This document shows, in pieces, positions 59,555-64,000 of a stretch of DNA of 64,000 nucleotides; position 1 is the stretch's first letter, and each line of letters starts with the position of its first letter. The stretch lies in assembly GCF_049059935.1 (NCBI RefSeq), contig NZ_JBMGQR010000010.1, forward strand, positions 1 through 64,000. The letters run 5' to 3'. This DNA comes from JAURVT01 sp049059935. GTDB lineage: Bacteria; Actinomycetota; Actinomycetes; Propionibacteriales; Nocardioidaceae. The notes below the pieces were generated by a model. The model did no database searches. It worked only from the letters and a program-made list of their open reading frames with translations, and was not told the DNA's origin. A program made the position numbers and the translations under genes.

Positions 59555-60913
59555 ATGAACCTGCGCGACCACCTCGACCGATCGCCCATGACGCCGTACC
59601 AGTGGACCGTCGTCGCCCTGTGCATCGTCCTCAACGCCCTCGACGGCTACGACATCGCCGCGATGTCCTTCACCTCCACCCGCGTGCAGGACGAGTTCGC
59701 GCTCAGCGGCTCGCAGCTCGGCTGGCTGATCAGCGCCACGCTGATCGGCATGGCCGTCGGCGCCGCGGTGCTCGGCAACGTCGCCGACCGGTGGGGACGA
59801 CGCCCGACGCTGCTGACCGCTGTCGGCCTCGCGACCGCGGGCATGCTGCTCGCCGCGGCGGCACCGTCGGCGACGGTCCTCGGAGGCATCCGGTTCGTCA
59901 CCGGCCTCGGGGTGGGCGGCATCCTCGCCTGCGTCACCGTGATCATCACCGAGTACTCCAACCGGCGACGCCGGGGTCTCGCGATGGGGCTCTACACCGC
60001 CGGCTACGGCATCGGCGCGACGCTGGGCGGGTTCGCGGCCGTGGCGCTGCAGGGCGCGCACGGCTGGCGCTCGGTCTACCTCGTGGGCGGCCTGGTCAGC
60101 GTCGTCGTGCTCGCGGCGCTCGTCGCGGTGCTCCCCGAGTCGGTGCACCACCTCGCGAGCCACCGCCCGCAGGGCCACGAGGCACGCCTGCGCCGCATCG
60201 CCGACCGTCTCCGCGTGCCCGCCGACGTCGACCTGCTCCCCGAGGTCGAGCCCGTCGCGCCCGACGTCACGCCGGCCAGCCCGTCCGCGCTGTTCGGGCC
60301 GTCCACCCGCCGGGCCACCCTGGCGATCTGGGTGGCGTTCTTCGCCACGATGTTCGGCTTCTACTTCGTCAACTCGTTCACGCCGCGCATCCTCGTCGAC
60401 GCCGGCATGACCGCCGACCAGGGCGTCCACGTCGGCATGGCCCTGGCCATCGGCGGCGCTGTCGGGTCCGTCGCCTACGGGCTGCTCGTCGCGCGGTACG
60501 ACACCGCACGGCTGCTCGTGCTGACGCTGGTCGCGTCCGCGGCCGCCGTCTCGGTGTTCGTGGTCTCGACGGGTGCGCTCGCCGCCGCGGTCGTCGTGGG
60601 CGTCGTGGTCGGGATGCTCGTCAACGCCTGCGTCGGCGGCCTCTACACCGTCACGCCCACCCTCTACCCGACGGCCGTGCGCGCGTCCGGCGTCGGCGTG
60701 GCCCTCGGGGTCGGGCGGCTGGGTGCGATCCTGGCGCCCGTCGCCGCCGGCAGCCTGCTCGACCTCGGGTGGACACCGGACCACCTCTACCTGATGGTGG
60801 CCCTGGTGCTGCTGCTCGGCGCCGCCGCCGCCTGGCTGCTGCCGCGCCCCGCCGTCAAGACCCGTCCCGAGCAGACGGTCGCCGCACCCGTGCGGCAGAC
60901 CACCTCCCGCTGA
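59555..60913 (+). CDS. MFS aromatic acid transporter (AAHS family)
   Basis: The product has 452 residues and twelve predicted helices. LNALDGYDIAAMSF in helix 1 is the aromatic-acid/H+ symporter signature, and GNVADRWGRRPTLLT is the MFS loop 2-3 motif. It likely imports vanillate or a related aromatic acid. GGAG lies six bases before the ATG. It sits between the reductase and the aldehyde dehydrogenase genes. Confidence 0.85.
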   Translation: MNLRDHLDRSPMTPYQWTVVALCIVLNALDGYDIAAMSFTSTRVQDEFALSGSQLGWLISATLIGMAVGAAVLGNVADRWGRRPTLLTAVGLATAGMLLAAAAPSATVLGGIRFVTGLGVGGILACVTVIITEYSNRRRRGLAMGLYTAGYGIGATLGGFAAVALQGAHGWRSVYLVGGLVSVVVLAALVAVLPESVHHLASHRPQGHEARLRRIADRLRVPADVDLLPEVEPVAPDVTPASPSALFGPSTRRATLAIWVAFFATMFGFYFVNSFTPRILVDAGMTADQGVHVGMALAIGGAVGSVAYGLLVARYDTARLLVLTLVASAAAVSVFVVSTGALAAAVVVGVVVGMLVNACVGGLYTVTPTLYPTAVRASGVGVALGVGRLGAILAPVAAGSLLDLGWTPDHLYLMVALVLLLGAAAAWLLPRPAVKTRPEQTVAAPVRQTTSR

Positions 60914-60950
60914 CTTCCCCTTCACCCACGCCGAACGACAGGAAACCCCC

Positions 60951-62402
60951 GTGACCCACCAGGTACGTCTGCACATCGCCGGTCAGGACCGTGACGCCAC
61001 CGGCGGCGGCACCTTCGAGCGCCGCAACCCCGTGAGCGGGGACGTCGTGACCACCGTCGCGTCCGCGGGCGTCGAGGACGCCGTCGCCGCGGTGGACGCG
61101 GCGGCCGCCGCCTTCCCGGCGTGGGCCGCGACCGGTCCGGGCGAGCGACGCGCACTGCTCCTCGCGGCCGCCGACCGTCTCGAGGCGAAGGCCGACGACT
61201 TCGCCGAGGCCACCGTCGACGAGATCGGTGCGCCGGCCCACTGGGCCCAGTTCAACGTGGGCCTGGCCGCCTCGGTGCTCCGCGAGGCGGCGTCGCTCAC
61301 CACCCAGGTGCTGGGCGAGACGATCCCGTCGAACGTCCCGGGCAGCCTGTCCCTCTCGGTGCGCAAGCCCGCCGGCGTCGTGCTCGGCATGGCGCCCTGG
61401 AACGCGCCGGTCATCCTCGGCGTGCGGGCCCTCGCGACGCCGCTCGCGGTCGGCAACACCGTCGTGTTCAAGGCGAGCGAGAAGTGCCCGCAGATCCACC
61501 GGCTCATCGTCGACGCGCTCGTCGAGGCCGGGCTGCCCGACGGCGTCGTCAACTTCGTGTCGCACGCCCCGCAGGACGCCGCCGCGGTCGTGGAGGCGAT
61601 GATCGCGCACCCGGCCGTCCGCCGCGTCAACTTCACCGGCTCCACCGCGGTCGGACGCATCATCGGCCGGCTGTGCGGCGAGCACCTCACCCCGAGCGTC
61701 CTCGAGCTCGGCGGCAAGGCCCCGTTCGTCGTCCTCGACGACGCCGACCTCGACGCCGCGGTCGACGCCGCGGCCTTCGGCGCCTTCGCGAACTCCGGCC
61801 AGATCTGCATGTCGACCGAGCGCTTCATCGTCGACGAGCGCGTCGCCGACGAGTTCGTCCAGAAGCTCGCGGCCAAGGCCGACTCGCTCCCCTTCGGCGA
61901 CCCCACCGGCCACGTGGTGCTCGGCTCGGTGGTCGACGCCGACACCGTCGAGCGCTGCAACGCCCTGCTCGACGACGCCGTCGGGTCGGGCGCGCGCGTC
62001 GTGGCCGGCGGCCGGGCCGACAGCACCCTGATGGCCGCGACGTTGGTCGACGGCGTCACCGACCGGATGCGCCTGTGGACCGAGGAGTCGTTCGGCCCGG
62101 TCAAGTCGATCATGCGCGTCGACGGTGTCGACGCCGCGGTCGACGCCGCCAACGACACCGAGTACGGGCTGTCGGCGGCGGTCTTCGGCCGCGACGCGGC
62201 CCGCGCGCTGGCGGTCGCGCAGCGGATCGAGTCGGGCATCTGCCACGTCAACGGGCCGACCGTCCACGACGAGCCGCAGATGCCGTTCGGCGGCGTGAAG
62301 GCGTCGGGCTGGGGCCGGTTCGGCGGCGCGGCCGGCGTCCACGAGTTCACCGACACCCAGTGGATCACCGTGCAGACCGGGCCGCGGCACTACCCGTTCT
62401 GA
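60951..62402 (+). CDS. Aldehyde dehydrogenase, vanillin dehydrogenase-like
   Basis: The product has 483 residues. It shows the NAD-dependent ALDH core: MAPWNAPVILGVRALATPLA, FTGSTAVGRIIG, the catalytic Glu in LELGGKAPFVV and the catalytic Cys in NSGQICMSTERF. Similar to benzaldehyde/vanillin dehydrogenases, it would oxidise vanillin to vanillate for the demethylase. It starts at GTG after AGGAAA, 37 bases after the transporter gene. A hairpin follows the stop. Confidence 0.85.
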   Translation: MTHQVRLHIAGQDRDATGGGTFERRNPVSGDVVTTVASAGVEDAVAAVDAAAAAFPAWAATGPGERRALLLAAADRLEAKADDFAEATVDEIGAPAHWAQFNVGLAASVLREAASLTTQVLGETIPSNVPGSLSLSVRKPAGVVLGMAPWNAPVILGVRALATPLAVGNTVVFKASEKCPQIHRLIVDALVEAGLPDGVVNFVSHAPQDAAAVVEAMIAHPAVRRVNFTGSTAVGRIIGRLCGEHLTPSVLELGGKAPFVVLDDADLDAAVDAAAFGAFANSGQICMSTERFIVDERVADEFVQKLAAKADSLPFGDPTGHVVLGSVVDADTVERCNALLDDAVGSGARVVAGGRADSTLMAATLVDGVTDRMRLWTEESFGPVKSIMRVDGVDAAVDAANDTEYGLSAAVFGRDAARALAVAQRIESGICHVNGPTVHDEPQMPFGGVKASGWGRFGGAAGVHEFTDTQWITVQTGPRHYPF

Positions 62403-62435
62403 GGTGCGCCGTCGCGCAACCGCGGCGGCACCTCA
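62400..62435 (+). terminator. Terminator hairpin of the vanillate-type cluster
   Basis: TGAGGTGC, beginning at the stop codon of the aldehyde dehydrogenase gene, pairs with GCACCTCA at 62428-62435, with further GC-rich partial pairing inside. Confidence 0.55.
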
Positions 62436-62515
62436 AGGTCCGGCCGTTCGGTGAACAGCGGCGGGCGCGCTCGTCTAGCCTTCGAACCCGTTGTCCCTCT
62501 CGGATCGGAGACCCC

Positions 62516-64000
62516 GTGCGGGCCCAAGACGCGCAGACGCCCGGCGCCCGCGCCAAGGCGGTGGCCACCGCGCTCCTGAGCGCCGTCACGGGTGGCCTGC
62601 TGCTCGTCGCGCTGACTCCCGGACCGGCGCAGGCCGTCACCCGGACGTCCTCGGGCGTGACGTGCACGATCGTGGGGACGAAGGGTCGTGACGTGCTCAA
62701 GGGCACGTCCGGGCGCGACGTCATCTGCGGGCGCGGCGGCAACGACGTCATCAACGGCCGCGGTGGCAACGACGTCATCGACGGAGGTGCCGGCAACGAC
62801 AGGCTCACCGGCTCGACCGGCAATGACGTGCTCGTCGGTGGCGCGGGCAGGGACACGCTCGTCGGGTCGGGCGGCAAGGACCGACTCACCGGCGGGTCCG
62901 GCGACGACAGGCTCGTCGGCGGAGCGGGGGACGACGCGCGCCTCGACGGCGGGGCGGGCAACGACACGATCTCCGGCGGAGCGGGCCACGACAGGCTCGA
63001 CGGCGGCACCGGCACGGACACCGTCGCCGGCGGCAACGGCAACGACGTGGTGGAGGGGGGCGCCGGCACCGACCGCGTCACCGGCGGGGCGGGCGCCGAC
63101 CAGGGCACCGGCGGCACCGGCAACGACGTCGTCCTGGGCGAGGCCGGTGACGACGACCTGAACGGTGGACAGGGGTCGGACACCGTCGACGGTGGCACCG
63201 GCTTCAACCTGTGCGACTCCCCAGGCGACTCCGGCGACCGGCAGATCCGGTGCGCCACCGACACGAGCGCGCCGGTCCTGCAGGACCTGCGCCTGTCGCA
63301 GACGACGGTCGACGTCAGCCGCGAGGCCCAGGTCATCCGTGTCCGTGCGCGGGTCACCGACGACACCGGCGTCAAGCGCGTGCAGATCGGGCCCAGCTCA
63401 GCCGGTCTGCTGTCGGGCACCGCGCGCGACGGCGTCTGGACCGCGCTGATCCCGGTCCCCCGGTTCATCAAGCCCGGACCGCGCGTCCTCGACGTCTCGA
63501 TGGGCGACCGGGTCGGCCGCGACTCGTGGGACGCACGTGCGGACGCCTACACGATCGTCAACTCGGTCGTGGACCGCGAGATGCCCGTGGTGCGTTCCCT
63601 GAGCCTCGACGCCTCGAAGCTGGACGTGCGCAGCTCCGACAGGTCGATCACCGCCACCGTCCGGGTGACCGACGACCTCGCCGGCCCCGCCGACCCGGTC
63701 CTGGTGTGCCCGTCGCACCAGTCCTCGGAGGGATTCGGCCAGGGCGGCGCGTGTGCCTCGATGCAGAAGGTGGCCGGGACGGCGCGCGACTCCACCTGGC
63801 GCGGCACCCTCGACGTCCCCAAGGGTGCGCCCAGCGGGACGTGGAACGCGGACGTCTGGATCGACGACGCCGCTGGCAACTTCGCGAACGACTACTGGCT
63901 CGGCCCGGACTCGTACGTCGCCAACAAGGCCCTCAGCCCCGACGACGAGCCGCGCTACCGGCCTCTCCCGAACGGCGCGGGCCGATTCACGGTCGTGGGC
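62516..64000 (+). CDS. Secreted RTX/hemolysin-type repeat protein (3' end outside window)
   Basis: At least 495 residues with no stop before the window end. An N-terminal signal peptide (LLSAVTGGLLLVALTPGPAQA) is followed at about residue 54 by a tandem array of calcium-binding GGxGxDxLx nonapeptides (GGAGNDRLTG, GGAGRDTLVG, GGSGDDRLVG), then Ig-like domains starting near 250 (DTSAPVLQDLRLSQTTVDVS) and near 350. GTG 62516 follows GGAG by five bases, and TAGCCT at 62476-62481 is a -10 candidate. The protein is exported by Sec, so it is not a classical type I RTX toxin. It is probably a cell-surface or secreted calcium-binding protein. Confidence 0.8.
   Translation, partial: MRAQDAQTPGARAKAVATALLSAVTGGLLLVALTPGPAQAVTRTSSGVTCTIVGTKGRDVLKGTSGRDVICGRGGNDVINGRGGNDVIDGGAGNDRLTGSTGNDVLVGGAGRDTLVGSGGKDRLTGGSGDDRLVGGAGDDARLDGGAGNDTISGGAGHDRLDGGTGTDTVAGGNGNDVVEGGAGTDRVTGGAGADQGTGGTGNDVVLGEAGDDDLNGGQGSDTVDGGTGFNLCDSPGDSGDRQIRCATDTSAPVLQDLRLSQTTVDVSREAQVIRVRARVTDDTGVKRVQIGPSSAGLLSGTARDGVWTALIPVPRFIKPGPRVLDVSMGDRVGRDSWDARADAYTIVNSVVDREMPVVRSLSLDASKLDVRSSDRSITATVRVTDDLAGPADPVLVCPSHQSSEGFGQGGACASMQKVAGTARDSTWRGTLDVPKGAPSGTWNADVWIDDAAGNFANDYWLGPDSYVANKALSPDDEPRYRPLPNGAGRFTVVG
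62675..63195 (+). repeat. Tandem nonapeptide-coding repeats (RTX type)
   Basis: About 17 degenerate 27-base units encode GGxGxDxLx. DNA units share a GGC-GGC-x-GAC core but are not identical, so the array is old or under selection. Confidence 0.75.

Noticed and set aside
62675..63195. CRISPR-like array suggested by regular repeats
   Set aside because: The repeats are in frame, degenerate and encode GGxGxDxLx calcium-binding nonapeptides; there are no unique spacers.

Overview
The window is very GC-rich chromosomal DNA from a high-GC Gram-positive (actinobacterium). The combination of an ESX-type EccC/EccD secretion locus, a SufR-led suf operon, a tkt-tal-pgi-zwf-opcA-pgl operon, a uvrC-rapZ-yvcK-whiA block, gap-pgk-tpiA-secG, RbpA and an acVLRF1-type release factor fits a member of the Nocardioidaceae (Aeromicrobium or Nocardioides-like). 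The genus is inference. No rRNA, tRNA, CRISPR array, insertion sequence or origin was seen. No stretch longer than 300 bases lacks a gene.

Layout. (1) 1-10.6 kb: type VII (ESX-like) secretion. It holds a partial eccD, a divergent full-length eccC, three small helical WXG100-like proteins, two EspG-like candidates, a large helical exported-protein candidate and two small membrane proteins. EccB, EccE and mycosin are not in the window. (2) 10.6-17.8 kb: the suf iron-sulfur assembly operon sufR-B-D-(Rieske)-C-S-U-T, then acVLRF1, all on the minus strand with overlapping starts and stops. An exact match to the mycobacterial SufR operator overlaps the promoter and start of sufR. (3) 17.8-20.2 kb: a calpain-family cysteine protease whose N-terminal half is homologous to the exported-protein candidate at 8.2 kb, followed by a small protein and a lipoprotein. 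(4) 20.2-27.8 kb: a SpeE-like enzyme, a LigD-type primase/polymerase, an ATP-dependent DNA ligase, an ABC exporter with heme A synthase (ctaA), a small membrane protein and heme O synthase (ctaB). (5) 27.8-36.2 kb: pentose phosphate operon. (6) 36.3-48.8 kb, minus strand: rbpA, secG-tpiA-pgk-gap, whiA-yvcK-rapZ-uvrC, a Rieske lipoprotein and uvrA. (7) 49-56.4 kb: a metallo-beta-lactamase-fold enzyme, then a lower-GC accessory island with an SMC/Rad50-like ATPase, a small middle component, a PD-(D/E)xK nuclease-like effector and a HEPN-like protein. It is probably a phage-defence island of the ABC-three-component/Lamassu kind. (8) 56.4-62.4 kb: IclR regulator and a vanillate-type aromatic O-demethylation cluster (oxygenase, reductase, MFS transporter, aldehyde dehydrogenase). 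(9) 62.5 kb to the end: a partial secreted RTX-like repeat protein.

The most interesting signals are a pair of putative type VII effectors that share a 190-residue N-terminal module but carry different C-termini, each followed by small membrane or lipoprotein genes that could be immunity factors; the four-gene defence island; a recurring promoter architecture (TANNNT followed by exactly six bases and then ATG or GTG) implying many leaderless mRNAs; and a leaderless 19-residue upstream ORF that overlaps the start of the IclR gene.
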